Assembly (NCBI GenBank): GCA_964467615.1
Contig: CAYXRK010000251.1
Coordinates: 1 to 5,582 of the forward strand
Direction of reading: 5' to 3'
Source of the DNA: CAYXRK01 sp964467615
GTDB lineage: Bacteria > Hydrogenedentota > Hydrogenedentia > Hydrogenedentales > GCA-2746185
DNA: 5,582 bases
A program made the position numbers and the translations under genes. Below are positions 1 to 5,582 of this stretch, piece after piece. Below the pieces are notes generated by a model. It saw nothing but the letters and a program-made list of their open reading frames with translations, was not told the DNA's origin and made no database searches. The stretch's first letter is position 1, and every line of letters begins with the position of its first letter.

Positions 1-2497
1 AGTCAAAGGACTCCAACGTGGCGGCGGGAAACTCCGCGTAGGACCCTCCCCGCCACGGCGCGTCTGCGACCCTTGCCCCTGCCTTGGGAAGGGAGGAGGA
101 GATGGCGGCAGCGGTTATGCCGGTGGGATCGAGCGCATCCGCGGCGAATAGGCCGGAGTAATCGAACGCGAGGGGGACGCGCTGCCAGTCGCCGCCGCGT
201 TTGATGCGGAGGCGCGGATCGCCGGCGGTTGCGAACTGGGCCGTGAGTTTGACGGCGGACGTGGACGTCCGGCCTCCCGTGTTCGTCATGTCCTCGCGGA
301 TGTGGAGCGGAGCGTCTACGGGATCGAGGGTGATGGTGCGCGTAATCCGCACACCCGATTCAAGATCGGCGCGTAGAACGATGGAACCGGGTGTTCGCTC
401 GACGATGTCATACGCGCGGGCTATGGCGTGTTCGCCTGCGAGGGCCTGGGGATCGTAGGTCCACGCGCCGATGCGGCCTTCGGGTTTGTGCGGGGCGCGA
501 AATCCGTCAAGCGCCTCGAGTCCTGTTCGTTTGTCGAGAAGGCGGATAATCGAGCCGCCGAGTTCGGGCGCGACCCAGACGAGATAACGGTCATTTTCGA
601 GCGAGGCAAACGATACGTCGCGTTGTCGCGGCGGTGTTTGACTGTTGAGACGATCGCGAAGGTGCGAGATGGGCCAGTCGTTAAGGTGCGTGACACCGTA
701 GCGGGTGATCATGTCCCAGTATTCGTCGAAAGTCTGGCTGGGCGGACGCGTGAGCACGAGTTGATCGGCGTCAACGGAAACGTCCGGCGGACAGACGAGC
801 GCCGCGTATTGCACGGGGATGTATGCGTAGCTGAGTCGCTCGCGGACGGAGGGATCGGACGTAGCCGCAAACGCGCGATCGAAAATTTCGCGTGCACGGT
901 TGACCGTGGTGGCGTCCATCCATTCCATGCGATTGAGAAACGTAAGTTCAACGCCGTCGCTCGCGACCTTGTCCGTGAGCAGCGCGATGTACTCGCGGAT
1001 GAACGGGGCGGCTTCGCGGTAGTAGAGGTCGATGAATTCGTTGTAGTGCGTTCGCCAATCTGTATCGGGGTTCCAGAGGCATTTTGCGAGGACATAGCCT
1101 TTGAGGTACTCGAAATCGCTGTGCGGCGAATCAGGACTGGCTTGCTCGAAAAGTCCCGCAACGTGGTTCTTCGCGTAGAAGTTCGCGTTGGGTTGGAAGA
1201 CATGGAAGTTCGGGTGCGGGCCTTGGTAGCAGTAGTAATTCTGCGTGTAGTCCCATACGTAGAGGTTTTTCGTGATGCGGTCCCAGCCGCGGAGGTCTTC
1301 GGCGAAGGGCCGGTTGAGGCGGCTGTCGCGGTCGCTGAGCGGGCGGCCAAAGTCGCATTCGAACGAACAAACGCGAACCGCGACGTTGTCACGCGGGCGG
1401 ACGTGCTTCGGCGGTTTGCGGGAGTATTGGTAGGCGAAGGTGTCGACTAAGACGTCGGGGTAGTCCTCGGCGATCGCGTCGGCCACTCGATTGACGAAGG
1501 TGATGATCGCGCCCGAGGGCGAGCCTTCGCGTTGGTTAATCTCCTCGCAGGCCGCGCACTGACACCAGAGCGGCTGGTCCATTTGGGAGACGCTGAGGAT
1601 TCGTTCGTGCGGTTGGCGTTGCGCGAGCAACTCGCGTGCTTTGCGTAGCGTGATCTGAAATACGTCGTCGTTCGTCAGGCAGAGTTGCGCGTCGGGCCGA
1701 CGCTGGCCGTTGATTTCGGCGAAGTATTCCGGGTGCGCGCTGAAGTATTCGTCGGGGCTGACGAAGTAGAACATCGTGTGGCCGTAGCCAGGCCAGCCGC
1801 GGATGTAGCTCGTATGGCCGCCGAGTTCGGGCGCGACCTTCGACCAAAAGCCGTTGAGTCGGTGGATCGCGGCGAAGGACGCGTCGTGTACGAATGCGCG
1901 ATAGCTGATGTCGCGATACGGGATCGGCGGGACGAACGAGTAGTCAATTTCTGGAACGAATTCGGGCGCGGGCGGAATGTGCGTCAGGTCGGGCGTGAGC
2001 CAGCGCACGCCCATCGCGCGATCGAAGAACTCATAGACCGCATAGAGCGTGCCGCGTGTGCGGCCTCCGGCAAGGATGAGCCATTGTTTCTCAATCGGAA
2101 GATTGCGCTTGACGGGGCGTCCGTGGAGCCCCTGCACCCGAGGGCGGTAGTTGTCGATGCCGGTGCGAACCAGGACGCCGTCATCGCCGAGCGTTTCGAT
2201 TGTTTCGGCGTCGACGAATGGATTGTCGGTGTGGCCGAGCCATACGTTCATCGCGCCGGGATTTGGTTCCGTTGCGATATCCGGACGGAACCCGGTGCAA
2301 CGCTCCCAATACTGCTGAAACTCGGCGGCGGCGGAATGCTCGATGAGTGCTGCACGTTCGGAGAGGACGATGTGGAGGTCTGCGTAGTGTTGTGCGTCGA
2401 TCCACCATCGTTCAGCCCACGCGGGGAGGCACGCTAGTAGACACAACCCAACGACGGAGACGGCGCTACAACTGGCATGCGGAGCGAAGCGAAGCAT
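1..2497 (-). CDS. Secreted DUF4838 domain protein, glycoside-hydrolase-like (3' end beyond the window)
   Basis: This minus-strand frame is open for 832 codons and runs off the window at base 1. Residues 1-28 form a signal peptide: a basic start, a hydrophobic stretch and an A-W-A cleavage site before E29. The L-L-A-C at 20-23 is an alternative, weaker lipobox. Residues 30-170 resemble the N-terminal domain of GH67/GH20-type enzymes and end in GGRTRGTLYAVYEFFDRAMG (144-163). Residues 190-520 match the DUF4838 core as I know it: YRD at 194-196, SVSQMDQP with D307, the cysteine cluster C312-x-C314-x2-C317, EGSPSG (324-329), PPKHVRPRDN (362-371), WDY (415-417) and WNP (475-477). A further beta-rich region from about 590 (APELGGSIIRLLDKRTG, 643-659) looks like a galactose-mutarotase-type sandwich. 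The family is thought to act on carbohydrates, but substrate and catalysis are unproven. The start at 2497 is the first ATG after an in-frame TAG that is also the ruvC stop, 18 bp upstream; only a weak GGACGAG precedes it. Expression is probably coupled to ruvC. Confidence 0.88.
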   Translation of the reverse strand, partial: MLRFAPHASCSAVSVVGLCLLACLPAWAERWWIDAQHYADLHIVLSERAALIEHSAAAEFQQYWERCTGFRPDIATEPNPGAMNVWLGHTDNPFVDAETIETLGDDGVLVRTGIDNYRPRVQGLHGRPVKRNLPIEKQWLILAGGRTRGTLYAVYEFFDRAMGVRWLTPDLTHIPPAPEFVPEIDYSFVPPIPYRDISYRAFVHDASFAAIHRLNGFWSKVAPELGGHTSYIRGWPGYGHTMFYFVSPDEYFSAHPEYFAEINGQRRPDAQLCLTNDDVFQITLRKARELLAQRQPHERILSVSQMDQPLWCQCAACEEINQREGSPSGAIITFVNRVADAIAEDYPDVLVDTFAYQYSRKPPKHVRPRDNVAVRVCSFECDFGRPLSDRDSRLNRPFAEDLRGWDRITKNLYVWDYTQNYYCYQGPHPNFHVFQPNANFYAKNHVAGLFEQASPDSPHSDFEYLKGYVLAKCLWNPDTDWRTHYNEFIDLYYREAAPFIREYIALLTDKVASDGVELTFLNRMEWMDATTVNRAREIFDRAFAATSDPSVRERLSYAYIPVQYAALVCPPDVSVDADQLVLTRPPSQTFDEYWDMITRYGVTHLNDWPISHLRDRLNSQTPPRQRDVSFASLENDRYLVWVAPELGGSIIRLLDKRTGLEALDGFRAPHKPEGRIGAWTYDPQALAGEHAIARAYDIVERTPGSIVLRADLESGVRITRTITLDPVDAPLHIREDMTNTGGRTSTSAVKLTAQFATAGDPRLRIKRGGDWQRVPLAFDYSGLFAADALDPTGITAAAISSSLPKAGARVADAPWRGGSYAEFPAATLESFD
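554..575. repeat. 22-bp direct repeat inside the DUF4838 gene, copy 1
   Basis: This 22-bp stretch is identical to 1817-1838, in the same orientation and codon phase. Both copies encode V-A-P-E-L-G-G (residues 642-648 here and 221-227 in the other copy). The flanks differ at once, so it is not a longer duplication. In GC-rich coding DNA, shared codon choice over a short peptide can produce this by chance. Confidence 0.6.
1817..1838. repeat. 22-bp direct repeat inside the DUF4838 gene, copy 2
   Basis: Identical to 554-575. It encodes residues 221-227 in the DUF4838 core, while the other copy falls in the C-terminal beta-rich region. The two sites are in unrelated structural contexts. Confidence 0.6.
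2413..2497 (-). other. Signal peptide of the DUF4838 protein
   Basis: The first 28 residues have arginine at position 3, a hydrophobic core over about residues 12-24 (AVSVVGLCLLACL) and an A-W-A motif at 26-28 just before E29, as expected for signal peptidase I. Cysteine 23 follows L-L-A, so processing as a lipoprotein cannot be excluded, although leucine at the -2 position is not ideal. Export out of the cytoplasm is therefore an inference from composition. Confidence 0.75.
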
Positions 2498-2515
2498 CTC
2501 GTCCAGGCGTGCGCC

Positions 2516-3013
2516 CTACGAGTCCGTGCCGGTCAGGGACCGCAATGTGCCGGCGTGGATTTGGCAGATCGCGACGCCCAATGCGTCGGCGGCGTCGTCC
2601 GGGCGGGGGATATCGTCAAGGTTCAGGAGAATCTTGATCATTTCCTGGACTTGGCGCTTCTGCGCCTTGCCGTACCCGACGACCGCGTTCTTGACTTCGA
2701 GCGGCGTAAACTCGCCGATGGGCGCGCCGGCTTGGGCAGCGGCGAGCGCGATGACACCTCGCGCTTGTGCGACGGCGATACCCGTCGTGATGTTCTGGAC
2801 GAAGTAGAGTTTTTCGATCCCGACGGCGTCGGGCCGGTGCTCTTTGATGAGGCGGCACACGCCCTCGTGGATCATGGCGAGACGCGTCTCGAACCGTTCA
2901 TTCGGAGGCGTAGTGATGACGCCATGCGCGACGTGCGTGAGGCGATTGCCTTTGCCATCGACAACACCGAAGCCGGTCGTGGCGGTGCCTGGATCAATCC
3001 CGATGACGCGCAT
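2516..3013 (-). CDS. ruvC: Crossover junction endodeoxyribonuclease RuvC
   Basis: RuvC is the dimeric, Mg-dependent resolvase that cuts Holliday junctions delivered by the RuvAB branch-migration motor in recombinational repair. The protein is 165 aa, a normal family length. It opens with MRVIGIDPGTATTGFGVV, the RNase-H-like first strand carrying D7. The second acidic residue is E67 in GIEKLYF, followed by the family segments VAQARG (81-86) and VGYGKAQKRQVQ (112-123). The last two catalytic acids are D140 and D143 in RPDDAADAL. All four expected catalytic residues are therefore present. The ATG at 3013 sits 9 bases after a purine-rich GGGGGAG (3023-3029) and gives the family-standard N-terminus. 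No ruvA or ruvB lies within the window; the next gene downstream encodes the DUF4838 protein, in the same frame and 18 bp away. yebC, a common neighbour, is 1 kb upstream on the same strand, beyond an inverted gene. Confidence 0.96.
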   Translation of the reverse strand: MRVIGIDPGTATTGFGVVDGKGNRLTHVAHGVITTPPNERFETRLAMIHEGVCRLIKEHRPDAVGIEKLYFVQNITTGIAVAQARGVIALAAAQAGAPIGEFTPLEVKNAVVGYGKAQKRQVQEMIKILLNLDDIPRPDDAADALGVAICQIHAGTLRSLTGTDS

Positions 3014-3022
3014 GCGCGAGCG

Positions 3023-3029
3023 CTCCCCC
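3023..3029 (-). promoter_or_regulatory. Ribosome binding site of ruvC
   Basis: GGGGGAG on the minus strand lies 9 bases before the ATG at 3013 and supports that start. If transcription starts where the extended -10 at 3038-3046 predicts, the leader is only about 18 nt, with this site almost at its 5' end. Confidence 0.6.
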
Positions 3030-3037
3030 AGAGGGAA

Positions 3038-3046
3038 ACTATAGCA
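3038..3046 (-). promoter_or_regulatory. Extended -10 promoter candidate for ruvC
   Basis: Read on the minus strand this is TGCTATAGT: a TGn extension followed by TATAGT, five of six matches to the sigma-70 -10 consensus. No good -35 hexamer lies 16-18 bases upstream, which is usual for extended -10 promoters; the upstream stretch is AT-rich (AAATTTT). It would start transcription near 3031 and give ruvC, and probably the DUF4838 gene, a promoter separate from yebC. Assigned by eye only. Confidence 0.45.
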
Positions 3047-3068
3047 GAGGTGCGCGAAAATTTGCGGT

Positions 3069-3097
3069 TTGACGAAGGGAGATCAACAGGGTAGTGT
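3069..3097 (+). promoter_or_regulatory. Weak promoter candidate for the ThuA-like gene
   Basis: TTGACG (3069-3074, five of six -35 matches) is followed after 17 bp by TAGTGT (3092-3097, only three of six -10 matches). Spacing and position, 36 bp before the ATG, suit the ThuA-like gene. It lies next to, but does not overlap, the oppositely directed ruvC promoter candidate. The poor -10 makes this tentative. Confidence 0.3.
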
Positions 3098-3120
3098 GCG
3101 CTGACCCTTGTATCACTCGC

Positions 3121-3125
3121 AGGAG
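3121..3125 (+). promoter_or_regulatory. Ribosome binding site of the ThuA-like gene
   Basis: AGGAG stands 8 bases before the ATG at 3134. It is one of the clearest Shine-Dalgarno sequences in the window and fixes the start, which also gives a complete signal peptide. Confidence 0.75.
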
Positions 3126-3133
3126 TTCAAGAA

Positions 3134-3994
3134 ATGAAGCTGAGAACGCTGCCGGTCTTCGTGTTGGTCCTGATCACCAGTGCGAGTTTTTGTGCGAAGG
3201 TATCGGCACAGGTGAAGGAGCGCCCGGCGCCGCTTCGCGCGCTGCTGCTACTGGGCGGCTGTTGCCATGATTACGCGGTGCAGCAAAACATATTGAAGGA
3301 AGGCATCGAAAAACGGGCCAATGTGACGGTGGATATTATTTACACGCCCGATACGAGTACAGCTCCGCCGCTGCCTATATATGGCAATCCGAAGTACGCC
3401 GATGGTTATGACGTAGTGATTCACGACGAGTGCTCTGCGGACATCAAAGACTTGGCCGTGGTCGACGGTGTGCTCGCGCCACATCGCGCGGGTTTGCCCG
3501 GCGTGAACCTGCACTGCGGAATGCACAGTTACCGCACGGCACCCGATGTGAACAAGACGGTGGAGGAAGGAACGGCCGAGTCGCTGTGGTTCGACTACAC
3601 GGGTGTGCAATCGTCCGGCCATGGACCGCAGAAGCCGATCGCGATCACGTTCACCGACAAAGACCATCCGATCGTGAAGGGCATGTCGGGCTGGATGACG
3701 CTCGATGAAGAGCTTTACAACAACATCGTCGTGCGGAAGGGCACCCACGTTATCGCGCGCGGCAAGCAAGAGCCGAACACGCGGCCGAACTTCACCGAAT
3801 CCGCGATTATTTGGACGAGTGAATACGGCGCGAACAAGGCGCGGGTGTTCTCGATGACCGTTGGCCACAATAACAAGACTGTCGCCGGCGCGCGCTACGG
3901 GGATATCGTGGCGCGCGGGGTGTTGTGGGCCTGCGGAAAGCTACGGGCCGACGGCCAGCCCGAAGAGGGGTACGGCCCGAATCCATCGAAGTAG
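3134..3994 (+). CDS. Exported ThuA-like (trehalose utilization) domain protein
   Basis: This 286-aa protein belongs to the ThuA family, which has a class I glutamine amidotransferase-like fold. ThuA was named from rhizobial trehalose utilization, and many secreted relatives of unknown substrate occur in planctomycetes and similar bacteria. Residues 1-25 are a signal peptide (KLR start, hydrophobic core, V-S-A before Q26). The mature part starts with a beta strand and GGCCHDY (41-47), then YDVVIHDE (92-99), LPGVNLHCGMHSYR (121-134), SSGHGPQKPI (160-169), KDHPIVKGM (176-184), DEELYNN (191-197), IIWTSEYG (225-232) and RVFSMTVGHNN (237-247). It ends with RGVLWACGKL (261-270), as is typical of the family. 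C128 with H131 sits where the fold's nucleophile elbow would be; whether it is catalytic is not known. The gene is divergent from ruvC and convergent with yebC, with an 11-bp gap to the yebC stop, and appears to be a single-gene unit. Substrate unknown; an exported sugar-related role is inferred. Confidence 0.88.
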   Translation: MKLRTLPVFVLVLITSASFCAKVSAQVKERPAPLRALLLLGGCCHDYAVQQNILKEGIEKRANVTVDIIYTPDTSTAPPLPIYGNPKYADGYDVVIHDECSADIKDLAVVDGVLAPHRAGLPGVNLHCGMHSYRTAPDVNKTVEEGTAESLWFDYTGVQSSGHGPQKPIAITFTDKDHPIVKGMSGWMTLDEELYNNIVVRKGTHVIARGKQEPNTRPNFTESAIIWTSEYGANKARVFSMTVGHNNKTVAGARYGDIVARGVLWACGKLRADGQPEEGYGPNPSK

Positions 3995-4005
3995 ACTGTG
4001 GCCCT

Positions 4006-4755
4006 TTACTCGGCGATCGCGGCCATTTCCTCTTCGGACATATCGAAGTTCGAGAAGACGTCTTGCACGTCCTCGTTTTCTTCGAGGGCTTCGATGAGCC
4101 GAAGGACGGCGGTGGCGGTCCTCCCTTCCACCTTGATGGTGGTCTTGGGCACCATCGTGAGCGCGGCTTCGGCGGGCGCGAGGCCCATCTGCTCGAGCGC
4201 GCCAACCACCGTGTGGAGGTCGTGAGGACTTGTGTAAATCTCGTAGGTGTCGCCCTCGGTGCGAACGTCGTCCGCGCCGGCTTCGATGGCCTTTTCGAAA
4301 ATCTGGTCCTCGTTGCACGCCGCCGCTGGGACGGTCATGTAGCCGCGTTGCTCGAAATTCCAGGTGACCGCGCCGTTCTCCGCGAGGCTGCCGCCGTTCT
4401 TCGCGAAGATGTGCCGGATTTCGGAGACGGCGCGGTTCTTGTTGTCGGTGAGGAGATCAACGATGACGGCAACGCCGACGGGGCCGTAGCCTTCGTAGCG
4501 GAGTTCTTCGTAGGTGACGCCGGGAAGTTCGCCGGTGCCTTTCATGATGGCCTTTTCTACGTTGTCCTTGGGCATGTTGGCGGCGCGGGCGGCGTTGAGG
4601 ACAGTGCGCAGGCGCGGATTGCCCCCGGGATCGCCGCCGCCGATTCTAGCGGCGACCGTGATTTCCTTAGCAAGCTTGGAAAAAATTTTACCCTTCTTGG
4701 CGTCGAGCGCGCCCTTCTTGCGCTTAATCGTGCTCCATTTACTATGACCGGACAT
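4006..4755 (-). CDS. yebC: YebC/PmpR/TACO1 family protein
   Basis: This is a 249-aa member of the YebC family. It was long annotated as a DNA-binding transcriptional regulator; more recent work on bacterial and mitochondrial (TACO1) members points to a role in translation through difficult stretches such as polyproline. The N-terminus is diagnostic: MSGHSKWSTIKRKKGALDAK, then KIFSKLAKEI (23-32), GGGDPGGNPRLR (39-50) and NMPKDNVEKAIMKGTGE (60-76). The middle domain has YEGYGPVGVAV (87-97), TDNKNR (103-108) and FAKNGGSLAENGAV (117-130). The acidic C-terminus is complete. The frame is open upstream to an ATG at 4845, but MSGHSKW at 4755 is the family-conserved start, preceded by GGAG (4766-4769); the extra 30 codons overlap the promoter and are probably not translated. 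The gene points toward ruvC, its frequent neighbour, but an inverted ThuA-like gene lies between them. Confidence 0.95.
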   Translation of the reverse strand: MSGHSKWSTIKRKKGALDAKKGKIFSKLAKEITVAARIGGGDPGGNPRLRTVLNAARAANMPKDNVEKAIMKGTGELPGVTYEELRYEGYGPVGVAVIVDLLTDNKNRAVSEIRHIFAKNGGSLAENGAVTWNFEQRGYMTVPAAACNEDQIFEKAIEAGADDVRTEGDTYEIYTSPHDLHTVVGALEQMGLAPAEAALTMVPKTTIKVEGRTATAVLRLIEALEENEDVQDVFSNFDMSEEEMAAIAE

Positions 4756-4820
4756 CGCCTGTAGACTCCGAAAGCATGCACCCAAATGGACCGGAATGGT
4801 CCCGTGCGGAATTGGAGCAT

Positions 4821-4850
4821 AGTATATCAGTGGGCACTGAAACACGGCAA
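4821..4850 (-). promoter_or_regulatory. Sigma-70-like promoter for yebC
   Basis: On the minus strand, TTGCCG (4845-4850, four of six -35 matches) is followed after 18 bp by TATACT (4821-4826, five of six -10 matches). The -10 is preceded by TGA, giving an extended -10 (TGATATACT). Predicted transcription starts near 4814, leaving a leader of about 59 nt before the ATG at 4755. This is the best promoter seen in the window. Confidence 0.55.
4827..4840. promoter_or_regulatory. Perfect inverted repeat in the yebC promoter spacer, operator candidate
   Basis: TCAGTG-GG-CACTGA is a perfect 6-bp inverted repeat with a 2-bp centre. It lies wholly between the -10 and -35 hexamers of the yebC promoter, where a bound repressor would block RNA polymerase. 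A third CACTGA half occurs at 4866-4871, immediately before the start codon of the plus-strand membrane protein gene and 31 bp (about three helical turns) from the CACTGA at 4835. The binding protein is unknown, and the arms are short enough for chance to be possible. Confidence 0.35.
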
Positions 4851-4871
4851 CGGTGTGGCTGAAATCACTGA

Positions 4872-5345
4872 ATGAAACGAGATGAGTTCGAAGTACTATT
4901 CACCCGGCACGCGGCAGAATTGTCCCGAATCGGTTGGAAGTTGCGCCTGGTCATTGGACTCGTAGTGGGACTCATCATCGGAATCACGCTGGTGAGTGCT
5001 GAGTTGTTCCGCTATTGGGCGCGAACGGAAGTTTTTCCTGCGGAGCCAAAACGAGAAGACGTGTCCGCCGTTGATGCATTGGCGTTTCTGCCGGTATTCA
5101 CCGCGTGTGGCGGCGTCATCGGACTACTCACGATGTTGCAGCCAGTTGTGCTTCGATATGCGCTGATTGGCGGGTTGGGCGGCGCGCTTGCCGAATCGTT
5201 CGCGTCGGTCACGCTTCCGCTGAGCAGGCCGTATTACCCCGCGACCACGATTCTGGATGAAAGGACCGTGTACTTTGCGTTGTTAGGAGCGGGAGGGGGC
5301 GTCGTACTCGGCGCACTCGACTGGGTCCGAAGCCGTTTGCGCTAA
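4872..5345 (+). CDS. Small four-helix membrane protein, unknown function
   Basis: I do not recognise this 157-aa protein. It begins with a charged, probably cytoplasmic segment of about 24 residues (MKRDEFEVLF...). Four hydrophobic stretches follow: residues 25-46 (LRLVIGLVVGLIIGITLVSA), 67-89, 94-113 (glycine-rich, YALIGGLGGALAESFA) and 131-149 (VYFALLGAGGGVVLGALDWV). The short tail is basic (RSRLR). A polar loop at 48-66 separates helices 1 and 2, and helices 3 and 4 are small-residue-rich, which suggests tight packing. A TGA stop abuts the ATG at 4872, so the start cannot lie upstream in this frame. No Shine-Dalgarno sequence is visible, so translation may be weak or leaderless. The gene is divergent from yebC. 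Its TAA overlaps the stop of the convergent VapC gene. Hydropathy and consistent coding frame support a real gene; no function can be assigned. Confidence 0.72.
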   Translation: MKRDEFEVLFTRHAAELSRIGWKLRLVIGLVVGLIIGITLVSAELFRYWARTEVFPAEPKREDVSAVDALAFLPVFTACGGVIGLLTMLQPVVLRYALIGGLGGALAESFASVTLPLSRPYYPATTILDERTVYFALLGAGGGVVLGALDWVRSRLR

Positions 5346-5582
5346 GACCAATTCTCGACGCGTAGACCCTCGACGCGCGAGAACTCACGAGTGTTGTTCG
5401 TGACCAAAGTCGCGCCTTCGGCGAGACAATGTGCCGCGATGAGTAAATCCATGCCGCCGATGATCTTGCCCCGGGATTCCAATTTCGCGCGAACGCGCCC
5501 GTATTCGTTTGCAGCGTCACGTCCAAAGTCGAGAACATCGAAAAGTACACAGAATTCATCGAGCGCATCACGGTTCTTACTA
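5342..5582 (-). CDS. vapC: VapC-type PIN-domain toxin, C-terminal 79 residues (5' end beyond the window)
   Basis: VapC toxins are PIN-fold, Mg-dependent ribonucleases that cleave tRNA or rRNA and are held inactive by a VapB-like antitoxin, usually encoded just upstream. The 79 visible residues enter at the window end in an open frame and finish at TAG (5342-5344). GKIIGGMDLLIAAHCLAEGA carries the conserved third acidic residue (the D of GGMD, visible residue 45). TLVTNNTREFSRVEGLRVEN is the typical VapC C-terminus, with the T-x-N segment and the closing E-N-W. The family is usually about 130 residues, so roughly 50-55 N-terminal residues with the first catalytic acids lie outside. The antitoxin gene, if present, would also be beyond base 5582. 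The last bases overlap the stop codon of the convergent membrane protein gene by 3 bp (5342-5345 region). The M in GGMD is not a start. Confidence 0.88.
   Translation of the reverse strand, partial: SKNRDALDEFCVLFDVLDFGRDAANEYGRVRAKLESRGKIIGGMDLLIAAHCLAEGATLVTNNTREFSRVEGLRVENWS

Noticed and set aside
428..1450. Long plus-strand open frame of 340 codons
   Set aside because: It is the opposite strand of the DUF4838 gene. The minus-strand frame carries a signal peptide and family motifs, while the plus-strand translation is rich in V, R, E and A with no recognisable domain. GC-rich third positions often keep the opposing frame open.
1685..2437. Plus-strand open frame of 250 codons
   Set aside because: It also opposes the DUF4838 gene and has no motif or ribosome binding site.
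2477..3094. Plus-strand open frame of 205 codons across ruvC
   Set aside because: It is the antisense of ruvC, whose catalytic residues are all intact on the minus strand.
3995..4030. Possible shared terminator between the ThuA-like gene and yebC
   Set aside because: The TGGCC/GGCCA arms are only 5 bp with a long loop, no T-run follows, and most of it lies in yebC coding sequence.
3925..4764. Plus-strand open frame of 279 codons across yebC
   Set aside because: It is the antisense of yebC and overlaps the end of the ThuA-like gene. yebC is conserved throughout.
4756..4845. A 30-residue N-terminal extension of YebC from the ATG at 4845
   Set aside because: MSGHSKW at 4755 is the conserved family start and has GGAG upstream. 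The extension would cover the promoter and has no family similarity.
5209..5571. Minus-strand frame of 120 codons starting at 5571
   Set aside because: The correct frame here is the neighbouring one, which shows the VapC C-terminus. This frame is serine/arginine-rich without any motif.

Overview
The window is about 5.6 kb of GC-rich bacterial chromosome. It holds six protein genes, two of them cut by the window edges, and no RNA gene, insertion sequence or CRISPR array that I can see. A secreted DUF4838 protein and a secreted ThuA-like protein beside yebC, ruvC and a VapC toxin suggest a carbohydrate-degrading environmental bacterium of the planctomycete / Lentisphaerae / Hydrogenedentes kind. 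This placement is inferred from gene content only.

Layout. From 2497 down to base 1 on the minus strand runs a large exported DUF4838 protein whose C-terminus lies outside the window. Just upstream of it, on the same strand and in the same reading frame, is ruvC (3013 to 2516), which encodes the Holliday junction resolvase. A 120-bp divergent region separates ruvC from a plus-strand exported ThuA-like protein (3134 to 3994). That gene meets yebC (minus strand, 4755 to 4006) tail to tail with an 11-bp gap. A 116-bp divergent region follows, carrying a good promoter for yebC with a perfect inverted repeat between its two hexamers. Next is a small plus-strand four-helix membrane protein of unknown function (4872 to 5345). 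Its stop codon overlaps that of a minus-strand VapC-type PIN-domain toxin, which is cut at its N-terminus by the window end.

How the parts relate. yebC and ruvC are neighbours in many bacteria. Here they keep the same order and strand but are separated by the inverted ThuA-like gene, and each appears to have its own extended -10 promoter. ruvC is followed not by ruvA/ruvB but by the DUF4838 gene, 18 bp away, so a housekeeping repair gene probably drives or couples expression of an exported carbohydrate-active protein. The DUF4838 and ThuA-like proteins both carry signal peptides and may both act on saccharides outside the cytoplasm, but nothing in the sequence names a substrate.

I did not find a convincing new multi-gene system. 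The best leads are the operator-like palindrome at 4827-4840, the ruvC/DUF4838 coupling, and the unidentified membrane protein.
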